NCBI GenBank assembly: GCA_041611095.1
Contig: JBFINP010000002.1
Span: 1-64,000 of the forward strand
Length of the DNA stretch: 64,000 nt
Source of the DNA: UBA6912 sp041611095
GTDB taxonomy: Bacteria; Actinomycetota; Acidimicrobiia; Spongiisociales; UBA5794
Direction: 5' to 3'
Position numbers and translations under genes: made by a program. The notes below the pieces were generated by a model, which saw nothing but the letters and a program-made list of their open reading frames with translations, was not told the DNA's origin and ran no database searches. Positions 1-8,226 of this stretch are shown here, piece by piece; position 1 is the stretch's first letter, and each line of letters starts with the position of its first letter.

Positions 1-2241
1 GTGGGTGGCGTGGCGTCGTTCGACGACAAGAATGTCGGGATTGGCAAGACGGTGACGGCCACGGGGCTGTCGTTGTCGGGTGCCGATGCCGGCAACTACA
101 CCGTCGACGCCACGGCCTTCACCACCGCCGACATCACGCCGCGGGCGCTCCTGGTGTCGGCGACGGGTGTGAACAAGGTATACGACGGGACCACGGATGC
201 GACGGTCACGCTGTCGGACGACCGGGTGTCTGGTGACGACCTGACCGCGAGCTACACGGCTGCTGCGTTCGGCAACAAGAACGTGGGGACGGGCAAGGTG
301 GTCAGCGTGTCGGGCATCGCGATCTCCGGTCCGGATGCAGGCAACTACTCCGCCAATGTGGCGGCGCTGACGAGCGCCAACATCACGGCTCGAGCACTGA
401 CGGTGACCGCCACCGGGGTCAACAAGGTATACGACGGGACCACGGATGCGACGGTCACGCTGTCGGACGACCGGCTGGCCGGGGACGACCTGACCACGAG
501 CTACACGGCTGCCGCGTTCAACAACAAGAACGTAGGGACGGGTAAGCCGGTGAGCGTGTCGGGCATCTCGATCAGCGGTACCGATGCCGGCAACTACAGC
601 TACAGCACCACGGCGATGACCAGCGCCAACATCACGGCTCGGGCGTTGACGGTGTCGGCCGCCGGTGTGAACAAGGTGTACGACGGAACCACCGCAGCCA
701 CCGTGACCCTGTCGGATGACCGGGTCGCCGGGGACACGCTGACCACCAGTTACGGCAGCGCCTCGTTCAACGACAAGAACGTGGGCGACGGCAAACCGGT
801 CAGCGTCACCGGGATCACGATCGGTGGTGCCGATGCCGGCAACTACACCTTCAACACGACAGCGGCGACCACGGCCGACATCACGCCGAGGGGGTTGACG
901 GTGACGGCCACGGGCGTGTACAAGGTGTATGACGGCACCACCGCCGCGATGGTGACCCTGTCGGACAACAGGGTTGCGGGGGACGCGCTCATCACCAGCC
1001 ACGGCGGTGCGTCCTTCGCCGATCCCAACGTCGGCACCGGCAAGCCGGTCAGCGTCACGGGGATCGCGATCAGCGGTGCGGACGCCGGCAACTACACCGC
1101 CAACACGACGGCCGCGACCACCGCCGACATCAGCCAGAAGGCACTGACCGCAACCGCCTACAACCAGGCGAAGCAATACTCCGATCCGCTGCCGACGTTC
1201 ACCTACACCTACTCAGGGTTCGTGACCGGCGAGGGGGCGAGTGACGTCGACACGCCTCCGACGTGCGGCACGACGGCGACGGCGATGAGCGGTCCGGGGG
1301 CCTACCCGATCACGTGCAGCGGTGGCGCCGACGACAACTACTCCTTCGTCTACGGGAACGGCACGCTGACGGTCATCCAGGAGAACGCCGTTGCCGACTA
1401 CACCGGACCGGACATGGCGTTCACGTCGAGCACCTCGTCGGGCACGGTGACGATCCCGCTGCGGGCCACGCTCCGTGACATCACCGCAGCGATCGGCGAC
1501 CCGGCTTGGGACGGCTACCCGGGCAACATCTCGAACGCCACGGTGCAGTTCGTGAACCGGGACGCCGGGAACGCGGTGCTGTGCACGGCGACCGTGGGTC
1601 TGATCGCATCGACCGATCCCAAGGTCGGGACGGCCAGCTGCAACTGGACGCCGACCATCGGCTCGGCGGACAGCGTCTCCTACACGGTCGGGATCGTCGT
1701 GGGCGGCTGGTACGTCCGCAACGCCACGGCGGATGACACGGTGGTGACGGTGTCGAAGCCGCTCAGCAACTTCATCACCGGTGGCGGCCACGTGGTGATG
1801 AACGGCACGTCGGCGGGCACCTATGCCGCAACCGACAAGACGAAGATGAACTTCGGGTTCAACGTGAAGTACAACAAGAAGGGAACGAACCTCCAGGGGA
1901 ACGTCAACATCATCGTGCGCCAAGACGGCCGGGTGTACCAGATCAAGGCCAACGCCATGGACACACTCGCCATCACTCCGGCGACGAGCACGGCTCCCGG
2001 CAAGGCGACGTTCACGTCGAAGGCAAACCTGACGGACGTCACGGATCCGGCGAACCCGGTCTCTATGGGCGGCAACCTGGCGCTGACGATGAAGATCACC
2101 GACTACGGCGAGCCTGGCTCGTCCGACACCATCTCGGTCGAGTTGTTCAACTCCAACGGGACGCTGCTGTTCAGCAGCAGCTGGAACGGGATCACCTCGG
2201 TCGAGAGGGTGCTCAACGGAGGAAACGTCTCGGTCAAGTAA
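1..2241 (+). CDS. YDG-repeat surface protein, 3' part
   Basis: The frame is open from base 1 and already inside a repeat, so the true start lies outside the window. Residues 1-57 end one repeat. Four complete 83-residue units follow from residue 58, each opening with a KVYDGTT-type motif and containing a DAGNY turn. Residues ~380-460 resemble an MBG-type Ig-like domain with a cysteine pair. A C-terminal beta-rich region (~590-746) begins FITGGGHVVMNG. YDG and MBG domains belong to large exported bacterial adhesin or stalk-like proteins. No membrane anchor or sorting signal is visible at the C-terminus. A strong palindrome lies just downstream. Function beyond surface or secreted repeat protein is inference. 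Confidence 0.85.
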   Translation: MGGVASFDDKNVGIGKTVTATGLSLSGADAGNYTVDATAFTTADITPRALLVSATGVNKVYDGTTDATVTLSDDRVSGDDLTASYTAAAFGNKNVGTGKVVSVSGIAISGPDAGNYSANVAALTSANITARALTVTATGVNKVYDGTTDATVTLSDDRLAGDDLTTSYTAAAFNNKNVGTGKPVSVSGISISGTDAGNYSYSTTAMTSANITARALTVSAAGVNKVYDGTTAATVTLSDDRVAGDTLTTSYGSASFNDKNVGDGKPVSVTGITIGGADAGNYTFNTTAATTADITPRGLTVTATGVYKVYDGTTAAMVTLSDNRVAGDALITSHGGASFADPNVGTGKPVSVTGIAISGADAGNYTANTTAATTADISQKALTATAYNQAKQYSDPLPTFTYTYSGFVTGEGASDVDTPPTCGTTATAMSGPGAYPITCSGGADDNYSFVYGNGTLTVIQENAVADYTGPDMAFTSSTSSGTVTIPLRATLRDITAAIGDPAWDGYPGNISNATVQFVNRDAGNAVLCTATVGLIASTDPKVGTASCNWTPTIGSADSVSYTVGIVVGGWYVRNATADDTVVTVSKPLSNFITGGGHVVMNGTSAGTYAATDKTKMNFGFNVKYNKKGTNLQGNVNIIVRQDGRVYQIKANAMDTLAITPATSTAPGKATFTSKANLTDVTDPANPVSMGGNLALTMKITDYGEPGSSDTISVELFNSNGTLLFSSSWNGITSVERVLNGGNVSVK
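172..1167 (+). repeat. 249-bp coding tandem repeat (YDG domains)
   Basis: Units start at 172, 421, 670 and 919, an exact 249-base (83-codon) period, with one partial unit before 172. The first ~50 bases of the units at 172 and 421 are nearly identical, while the later units have diverged. The exact period and graded identity suggest expansion by unequal recombination. Confidence 0.85.
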
Positions 2242-2299
2242 GAGGTCTCCTCCAGCCCGATGGAGGCGATGCGCCGCCGGCCACCGGCGGACACCCCCA

Positions 2300-2325
2300 G
2301 GGGGGTGGGCTCGAGCCCACCCCCC
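2300..2325. terminator. Perfect 26-bp palindrome between convergent genes
   Basis: Two 13-base arms (GGGGGGTGGGCTC and its exact complement) meet without a loop between the YDG-repeat gene and the convergent thioesterase gene. There is no T-tract on either strand. A bidirectional stem-type terminator is the simplest reading. In RNA the central bases would have to open to form the loop. Confidence 0.55.
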
Positions 2326-2332
2326 GTGCGCG

Positions 2333-2824
2333 TCAACCGACGATGTAGGTGCCGGTACCGACGGCGACGAGGTTGCCGGCGTCGTCATGCAGCTCCATCC
2401 GGGTGACGGCGACGGTGCGGCCGAGGCGCTGCACGGACGCCGATGCGATGAAGCGGTCGGCCGTCGCCGGACGCAGGTAGTCGACCCTCATGTCGATCGT
2501 GCCCACCTTCATCAGCGAGGCCAGCGCTTCCTCCAACGTGTCCGCACGCTCGATGAGTGCGGCCATGGCGACCATTCCGCCGGCGGTGTCGAGCGTTGCC
2601 GATATGACGCCACCGTGGAGCGACTGCCGCTGCGGGTTGCCGATCAGCTCCGGTCGCTTGTCGAACTCGAATGTCGCCTTGTCCGGCGTCATCCCGGTGA
2701 ACTCCAACCCGAGCACGCGGTTGAACGCGAGGAACTGCTCGAAGCGGATGATGAGCTCGGGGAGATCGCTGCGGTCGTCGACGCCGAGGGCGGCAGCGAT
2801 CTGTGCCGGAGTGTTGGAAGTCAT
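2333..2824 (-). CDS. PaaI/YigI-like hotdog-fold thioesterase
   Basis: 163 residues. The hotdog-fold signature is the LHGGVISATLDTAGG segment (~89-103), where the HGG motif starts the central helix, followed by a beta-rich C-terminal half (VDYLRPATADRFIASASV). Such proteins hydrolyse acyl-CoA or aromatic-CoA thioesters in the cytoplasm. An N-terminal helical extension of ~40 residues resembles YigI-type members. It is divergent from the MFS gene, with only 65 bases between starts. A TAGCAT hexamer six bases upstream of the ATG suggests a leaderless transcript. The substrate cannot be told from sequence. Confidence 0.8.
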   Translation of the reverse strand: MTSNTPAQIAAALGVDDRSDLPELIIRFEQFLAFNRVLGLEFTGMTPDKATFEFDKRPELIGNPQRQSLHGGVISATLDTAGGMVAMAALIERADTLEEALASLMKVGTIDMRVDYLRPATADRFIASASVQRLGRTVAVTRMELHDDAGNLVAVGTGTYIVG

Positions 2825-2830
2825 GCTGGG

Positions 2831-2836
2831 ATGCTA
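2831..2836 (-). promoter_or_regulatory. Putative -10 element for the thioesterase gene
   Basis: TAGCAT on the minus strand, six bases before the ATG. No ribosome-binding site fits in between, so the mRNA would start at or next to the start codon. Confidence 0.4.
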
Positions 2837-2875
2837 CGACCAGTCGCCGCGCCCTCGGCCGGCCGGTATCTTCCC

Positions 2876-2881
2876 TAGCCT
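2876..2881 (+). promoter_or_regulatory. Putative -10 element for the MFS gene
   Basis: TAGCCT eight bases before the ATG at 2890, with no purine-rich ribosome-binding site. This supports a leaderless transcript and the choice of this start. Confidence 0.45.
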
Positions 2882-2889
2882 CGACGTCG

Positions 2890-4071
2890 ATGACCGATGC
2901 CCGGCCGCCGCTTCGCTTCACCCTGATCGTGTTTGCTGTCGGCAAGCTGCTGGTCGGGATCGCCACCCGTTTCGTCTATGCGTTCCTCCCCGCAATCGCG
3001 CGTGGGCTAGGAGTATCTCTCGGTGCTGCAGGTGTTCTGGCGTCCGTGCGCTGGGCGTCGGGGGCGGCGACACCGCTGACGATCCGCCTCGCCGGAAGGG
3101 AGCACCGGCGCCGGATGCTCGTCCTGGGGCTCGGCCTCTTCGTTGCGGGCGCGCTCGTGACCGCTGCCTTCGGGGTGTACGCCGGTGCGCTCGTCGGCTT
3201 CGTGCTCATGGGAATAGGAAAGCCCGTCTTCGACAGCGGCACGCAGGCGGTGGTGGCCGACAGGGTGCCGTACGACCGCCGGGGCCGATCGCTCGGCGCT
3301 CTCGAGCTGTCGTGGGCGCTGTCGTTCTTGATCGGCGCACCCCTGGCCGGCTGGTTGATCGCCTCCTTCGATTGGACGGCGCCCTTTTGGGTGATCGGCA
3401 TCGCCCTGCTGGTCGTGGTCGCCGCAGTGCTGCGCGATCCGATCCTCACCGATGCCTCGACACCGAGCCGTGCAGGGCGCATCGTCTGGGACCGCGCTTC
3501 CCGAGCGTTCCTCGTCGCCACCGTTCTCATCGTGGCCGGAGCCGAGCTGATCTTCATCACGTTTGCGGCATGGCTCGAAGATGTCCACGGCTTCGGGGTC
3601 GGCCAGCTCGCTGCCATCGCCGTTGCCATCGGGTTTGGTGAGCTGTTCGCCGAGGGGGCGACCGCGCTGATGACAGATCGGATCGGCAAGGGGCGCGCCG
3701 TTGCCGTCGGGTTGCTGCTGCAGGCGATCGGGTTCGGCGTCGTGGCCCTCCTCGGCGATGCGCTGGTCTTCGCCGTCGCCGGGCTCGTGGTCGGGATCTT
3801 GGGGTTCGAGTTCGGATTCGTCTCGTCGATCCCGCTCGGCACCGAGCTCCAGCCGGGGGCACGAATCCAATACCTCTCCCGGTTCGTCGTGGCGCAGGCT
3901 CTCGGCCGGGCCGTCGCCGCGCTGGTCGGGCTGGGTGTCTTCGCCGTCGCCGGGATCTCCGGAGTCGGTCTGCTCTCAGCCCTCGTGGCCGTCGCCGCGG
4001 CCGTGGTCATCCAGATTCCGGCCTCCGTGCACGATGCACAGCCGCTCGTCGTCAGGGTCGATGCGTCATGA
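2890..4071 (+). CDS. MFS transporter
   Basis: 393 residues with about twelve hydrophobic segments spread over the whole length and short Arg-rich cytoplasmic loops, as in the major facilitator superfamily. The ATG at 2890 is chosen because an upstream in-frame start would overlap the divergent thioesterase gene, and because the protein then begins a few residues before the first membrane segment. The last four bases overlap pncB (ATGA), so the two are co-transcribed. A role in taking up a pyridine precursor for NAD salvage is a guess from this coupling. The family alone does not give the substrate. Confidence 0.8.
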   Translation: MTDARPPLRFTLIVFAVGKLLVGIATRFVYAFLPAIARGLGVSLGAAGVLASVRWASGAATPLTIRLAGREHRRRMLVLGLGLFVAGALVTAAFGVYAGALVGFVLMGIGKPVFDSGTQAVVADRVPYDRRGRSLGALELSWALSFLIGAPLAGWLIASFDWTAPFWVIGIALLVVVAAVLRDPILTDASTPSRAGRIVWDRASRAFLVATVLIVAGAELIFITFAAWLEDVHGFGVGQLAAIAVAIGFGELFAEGATALMTDRIGKGRAVAVGLLLQAIGFGVVALLGDALVFAVAGLVVGILGFEFGFVSSIPLGTELQPGARIQYLSRFVVAQALGRAVAALVGLGVFAVAGISGVGLLSALVAVAAAVVIQIPASVHDAQPLVVRVDAS

Positions 4072-5609
4072 GCACCGACGACATCACGCGTGGTGCGTTG
4101 TTCACCGATCAGTACCAGCTCGCCATGGCGCAGGTGTACTTCAGCAACGGGCTGCACGAGCGCCCGGCCCGGTTCGACTACTCATTTCGCTCCTACCCCG
4201 ACTACGGACGCCACCAAGCGGGCTACTGCGTGTTCGCCGGCCTCGGCGACCTCGTGGAGTGGATGGCGACCACCGGCTTCGGCGCCGCCGACATCAACCT
4301 CCTGCGATCGCAGCGGACCTCTCGGGGGGCACCGCGGTTCACCGACGACTTCCTCGCCTGGCTCGAGGCTGCGGGCCGGTTCACGGCCGTTGACCTCGAC
4401 GCCGTCCCGGAGGGTCGCATCGTGCATCCGTACGCACCGGTCGCCACTACCGAAGGCCCTTTGGCGCTCGCCCAGATCCTCGAGACGTCCCTCCTCAACC
4501 ACCTCAACTACGCAACGCTCATCGCCACGAAGTCGTCGCGGGTCGCCGAGGCGGGGCGGGACCGGCCGGTCCTGGAGTTCGGGCTGCGGCGCGGACCCGG
4601 CTATGGCGCCAACGCCGGCGGGCGGGCGGCGCTCATCGGTGGTGCGTCCTTCACCTCGAACGTCGGTGTCTCCCACACGCTCGGGGTCGACCCGAAGGGC
4701 ACGCATGCCCACTCGATGGTGCAGCTCTTCATGGCGCTCGGCGGGGGAGAGCTCGGGGCGTTCCGTGCGTTTGCCGAGTCGTATCCCGACGACTGCATCC
4801 TGCTCGTCGACACGATCGACACGCTGGAGAGTGGTGTGCCGAACGCCATCACGGTCTTCCATGAACTGGAGGCCGCGGGGCACACGCCCGTCGGTATCCG
4901 TCTCGACTCCGGTGACCTTGCCCACCTCGCAGTGCGGTCCGCCCGGATGCTCGACGACGCCGGATTCCCCGGCGCCTCCATCGTGCTCTCGTCCAATCTC
5001 GACGAGCTGGCGATCTGGCAGATCCTATCCCAGATCGAGGACGAGGCGCCGCGCTACGGGGTGGCCCCCGACGCCCTGATCGGAAGGCTCGTGTACGGCG
5101 TAGGGACTCGTCTCCTGACGTCGCACGGTCATTCGGCGCTCGACGGCGTCTACAAGCTGGTGGCGGTTCAGACACGGGACGGGGAATGGGCGCCTGCGGT
5201 CAAGGTGTCCGAGAACCGAGCCAAGCTGCCGATCCCAGGGAGGAAGCGCCTGTGGCGCATCTCGGACCGACGGGGTCTCGCAACCGCCGACGTCGTGGCG
5301 CGGGCGGGTGAGAACCTTTCAGTGGGCGAGCCCCTCCGGCTCCACCACCCCTACCGGGAGGGCGTGTCGCGCATCCTCGCCGGTGAGGACGTCACGGAGG
5401 TCGAGGAGCTGCTGGTGCCGGCGGTGGCCGGCGGTGCCGTGGTTGTGGACAGTGCGCTCGATGCGGCGCGGGCATGGCGCAGGCACGATCTGGCGCGCCT
5501 CGATCCGGGGGTTCGCAGGTTGGTCAACCCGCACACGTATCACGTATCGATGACCGATTCGGTCAAGGCGCTACAGGACGAGCTGGTCGCTCGCGCCCTC
5601 GAGGGTTGA
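4068..5609 (+). CDS. pncB: Nicotinate phosphoribosyltransferase
   Basis: 513 residues, full length for the family. It joins nicotinate to PRPP, with ATP, to give nicotinate mononucleotide, the entry step of NAD salvage in the cytoplasm. Visible motifs are LFTDQYQLAMAQ at the N-terminus, the SHTLGVDPKGTHAHSM segment that carries conserved active-site histidines, and GIRLDSGDL in the phosphate-binding region. The start overlaps the stop of the MFS gene by four bases. The gene converges on pncA three bases away, so the two successive enzymes of nicotinamide salvage sit side by side on opposite strands. Confidence 0.95.
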   Translation: MSTDDITRGALFTDQYQLAMAQVYFSNGLHERPARFDYSFRSYPDYGRHQAGYCVFAGLGDLVEWMATTGFGAADINLLRSQRTSRGAPRFTDDFLAWLEAAGRFTAVDLDAVPEGRIVHPYAPVATTEGPLALAQILETSLLNHLNYATLIATKSSRVAEAGRDRPVLEFGLRRGPGYGANAGGRAALIGGASFTSNVGVSHTLGVDPKGTHAHSMVQLFMALGGGELGAFRAFAESYPDDCILLVDTIDTLESGVPNAITVFHELEAAGHTPVGIRLDSGDLAHLAVRSARMLDDAGFPGASIVLSSNLDELAIWQILSQIEDEAPRYGVAPDALIGRLVYGVGTRLLTSHGHSALDGVYKLVAVQTRDGEWAPAVKVSENRAKLPIPGRKRLWRISDRRGLATADVVARAGENLSVGEPLRLHHPYREGVSRILAGEDVTEVEELLVPAVAGGAVVVDSALDAARAWRRHDLARLDPGVRRLVNPHTYHVSMTDSVKALQDELVARALEG

Positions 5610-5612
5610 CGA

Positions 5613-6194
5613 TCAGCCGACGGTGACGCCGGCCTCGACCATCGCGGCCACCGCTCGCGCCCCGTCGCCGGGGGAGAGGTCCACCGCACGCATGCCGTCG
5701 GCCAGGACCGAAGTCTCGAAACCCGACGTCGCGGCGTCGATCGCGGTCTCCTTGACGCAGTAGTCGGTGGCGAGTCCGACCACGGTCACCCGAGTCACAC
5801 CTGCGGAGCGGAGGATGTCGCCGAGCCTCGTCGGGGACTCCTCGCCCGACACCGGGTCGCGGACGGTGAACCCCGAGTACCCGTCCTCGCCCCCGACGCC
5901 CTTCTTCACCGACGAGCCCACGACGTCGAGATCGGGGTGGAACTCGGCGCCCCAGGTGTCTGCGACACAGTGCACGGGCCAGATCCCACCGTCCTTGGCG
6001 AAGTGCGGCGTCGTCTCTGGGTGCCAATCCTGGGTGTAGACGACGGTGGCGCCGGCTTGGGTGGCTGCCGCGATCTGCTCGTTGATGAAGCTGATCGCGT
6101 CCTCGCCGCCACTGACATACAGCGAACCCTGCGGATCGGCGAAGTCGTTTTGGACGTCGACGACCACCAGCGCACTGTCGGGACCATACGTCAT
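5613..6194 (-). CDS. pncA: Nicotinamidase (isochorismatase family)
   Basis: 193 residues. It hydrolyses nicotinamide to nicotinate, feeding PncB next door. The N-terminal VVDVQNDF holds the catalytic Asp, TQDWHPETTPHF supplies the metal-binding Asp/His/His set, and ATDYCVKETAIDA carries the catalytic Cys. The ATG at 6194 is preferred because an upstream in-frame start would add 43 residues unlike the family and run through the end of sufU. The gap to sufU is four bases, so the two are one operon. Confidence 0.93.
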   Translation of the reverse strand: MTYGPDSALVVVDVQNDFADPQGSLYVSGGEDAISFINEQIAAATQAGATVVYTQDWHPETTPHFAKDGGIWPVHCVADTWGAEFHPDLDVVGSSVKKGVGGEDGYSGFTVRDPVSGEESPTRLGDILRSAGVTRVTVVGLATDYCVKETAIDAATSGFETSVLADGMRAVDLSPGDGARAVAAMVEAGVTVG

Positions 6195-6198
6195 CGCC

Positions 6199-6654
6199 TC
6201 ACACCGCCCCGTCGAGCTGGGCGAGTGCGTTCTCCAGGGTGGCCCACGGAAGGTCGGCGCACTTGATCCGCACCGGGAACTTGCGCACCCCCTGGAGCGC
6301 TTCGAGGTCGCCGAGGACCGCACCGGGTCGCTCCGGGTCGACGGGGTTCTCGCCCTCTTCGATGGCCATCATGACCTTGAACTTGTGGGCGAGGTCCCGC
6401 ACCTCTGCCACGCTCTTGCCGACGATGGCGGCGGCCATCATCGACCCCGACGCCTGGGAGATGGCGCACCCGTGACCCTGGATCGCGGCGTCCGCCACCG
6501 TGGCGTCTCGCACCGCCAGGTCGAGGGAGAACTCATCCCCGCAGGACGGATTCTCGCCCTCGGCGTGGATGTGGTCGCCCTGCAGCCGGCCTTTGCGGCG
6601 CGGGTTGCGGTGGTGGTCGAGAATGACCTCTCTGTACAGCTCGTCGATCGCCAT
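6199..6654 (-). CDS. sufU: SufU-type iron-sulfur cluster assembly scaffold
   Basis: 151 residues. SufU accepts sulfur from the cysteine desulfurase SufS and, in Gram-positives, acts as a zinc-dependent sulfur-transfer partner of the SUF system. The three conserved cysteines are visible in NPSCGDEF, GHGCAISQAS and RIKCADLPW, with the loop between the second and third motifs that marks SufU rather than IscU. The ATG at 6654 gives MAIDELYREVILDHHRNPRR, the usual N-terminus. SufS and SufC lie near 44 kb and SufB/SufD are not in the window, so the SUF genes are scattered. pncA follows four bases later. Confidence 0.92.
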   Translation of the reverse strand: MAIDELYREVILDHHRNPRRKGRLQGDHIHAEGENPSCGDEFSLDLAVRDATVADAAIQGHGCAISQASGSMMAAAIVGKSVAEVRDLAHKFKVMMAIEEGENPVDPERPGAVLGDLEALQGVRKFPVRIKCADLPWATLENALAQLDGAV

Positions 6655-7092
6655 TGACTGCCTCTGGTGTTCCGCCGCCAAGGTTACCGGGGGTCCAGGA
6701 CCACCAAACCCCACGCTCCCAGCGGCAATTCCCGCGGAGTCGACGATGCGCATGGATGGCGATCACTCCTTGAGGGGGGGATCGGCAAGACGTAGCCGAG
6801 CAGAGAGGGGTCCGGCGAGCCGCCGTAGGCCCGAGTCCACCCCCGCAGGCGGCCGGGCGGCCCGTCCCGCCCGCTCGCCCGTAAGAGAGCCATTCATGTG
6901 CGATGCGAAGCGAGCCGGGGAGTGCTCGAGGGGCTCGCTCCTCCACCCCTCGTTCCGCGGTGGGGTGGCTTTGCCCGCCGCACAGGGGGCCGGCCGCGAC
7001 GCCGTCGTTACGAAGTCGCTCGAACCCTGTTTCGAACCGTGTCACTAGCCTGAGTTGCACCGGAGCGAGGTGGTCCGGTCACGGGGGCATCG
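6655..7092. other. 438-bp intergenic region
   Basis: The region separates the sufU-pncA operon (minus) from the first glycosyltransferase gene (plus). I see no convincing gene. It holds an 8-bp inverted repeat (6909-6916 with 6932-6939, arms AGCGAGCC) and several G/C-rich runs. It should carry promoters for both sides. A TAACCT hexamer on the minus strand near 6685 is a possible -10 for sufU. Confidence 0.5.
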
Positions 7093-8226
7093 ATGAACGA
7101 AAAACTGCTGCAGTCCGCGCGGCTGCTGATCCTGGTCTCGAGCGATCGCCGCCGTGGCGCCGAGGTGTTCGGTGAAGCCTTGGGCGAGGGGTTGAGGCAG
7201 CGAGGTTGGGATGTCGACCTCGTCTCGTTGTCGACGAGCGGCGAAGGGCCCCGGATCGCGGCGACGCCGCTGGCACCCGTGGCTCCTGACGAACTCGGCA
7301 AGCTCGATCTCGGCGTCGTGCGAGCCCTCCGCAGCCGTGTGGCGTCCGCGTCGCCGGACATCGTCCTGGCAAACGGAGCGGCGACCATGCAGTACGCCGT
7401 GGCCGCCCTGCGGCTGATGCGTCGCCGGCCACGCCTGGTCTACTCGAGCATCGGCGAGCCCCTCTACTGGATTCGCTCGACGCGTCACCGCCTGCTTCGC
7501 ACCGGGATACTCAAGGGGGTCGACCGGGTGTTGTCCGTGTCCGCAACGACGGCACGCCAACTCGTTGATCACCTGGGAGTGGCTTCCGCCAAGGTCCGGG
7601 TCGCACCCACGGGCGTTCCCGAGCGCTTCTTCGCCGTCGTCTCCGAACCTCTCGCCGATCATCTCCGCATCTCCTTCATCGGCAATTTGTCGAGTGAGAA
7701 GGATCCGCTGGCCGCTCTCGAGATCGTTGCTCGGCTTGCCGAGACGACACCGGTCCGGATGCGTTATGTGGGCGATGGTCCATTGCGAGGCGACCTCGTC
7801 CAGGCGATCGCTGCCAGGGGTCTGGGGGGTGTCGTCGAGGTGCTGGGGTCGGTTCCCGACGTTCTCCCACACCTGGCGTGGGCCGATGTTCTCCTCCTCA
7901 CGTCTCGCACCGAGGGGCTGCCGGGGGTGCCGCTGGAGGCGGGGGCTGCAGGGGTGCCCACGGTGGCGTACGGCGTCGGGGGGACGGTGGAAACCGTGTC
8001 CGACGGTGAGACGGGCAGGGTCATCGAGCCGGGTGATCTCGAGGGGGCCGTTGCCGCTCTCGTCGAGCTTGTGGAGAAGCCCGAAGTGCGAAAGGCATGG
8101 GGGGACGCGGCGAAGCAGATGGTCGCCGCGCACTACACGCTGGACGCCTCACTCGATCGGTACATGGATCTGTTGACCGACGAGCTGCGGCACCGACCCT
8201 TGCGGGCCCGTGAGCCGAGCCCATGA
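7093..8226 (+). CDS. GT4-type glycosyltransferase
   Basis: 377 residues with the GT-B two-domain layout. The C-terminal half begins around ISFIGNLSSEKDPLAALE and contains the donor-binding E-x7-E motif in RTEGLPGVPLEAGAAG (~residues 275-290). Family GT4 retaining enzymes transfer a sugar from a nucleotide donor to a lipid-linked or growing glycan at the cytoplasmic membrane face. It is the first gene of a plus-strand run and overlaps the next gene by four bases (ATGA). The sugar and acceptor cannot be read from sequence. Confidence 0.88.
   Translation: MNEKLLQSARLLILVSSDRRRGAEVFGEALGEGLRQRGWDVDLVSLSTSGEGPRIAATPLAPVAPDELGKLDLGVVRALRSRVASASPDIVLANGAATMQYAVAALRLMRRRPRLVYSSIGEPLYWIRSTRHRLLRTGILKGVDRVLSVSATTARQLVDHLGVASAKVRVAPTGVPERFFAVVSEPLADHLRISFIGNLSSEKDPLAALEIVARLAETTPVRMRYVGDGPLRGDLVQAIAARGLGGVVEVLGSVPDVLPHLAWADVLLLTSRTEGLPGVPLEAGAAGVPTVAYGVGGTVETVSDGETGRVIEPGDLEGAVAALVELVEKPEVRKAWGDAAKQMVAAHYTLDASLDRYMDLLTDELRHRPLRAREPSP

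Noticed and set aside
172..1167. Regular repeats considered as a CRISPR array
   Set aside because: The period is 249 bases, the repeats are in frame and encode YDG domains, and there are no spacers or cas genes.
1213..2388. Arg/His-rich frame antisense to the YDG-repeat gene
   Set aside because: Composition of a shadow frame; it runs through the palindromic terminator and into the thioesterase gene.
6684..6893. 69-codon minus-strand frame in the intergenic region before the glycosyltransferase genes
   Set aside because: No ribosome-binding site, Pro/Arg/Gly-rich composition, no recognisable domain.
7010..7045. TTCGAACC-type sequence suggestive of a tRNA T-arm
   Set aside because: No acceptor stem, anticodon arm or CCA-compatible end can be folded around it.
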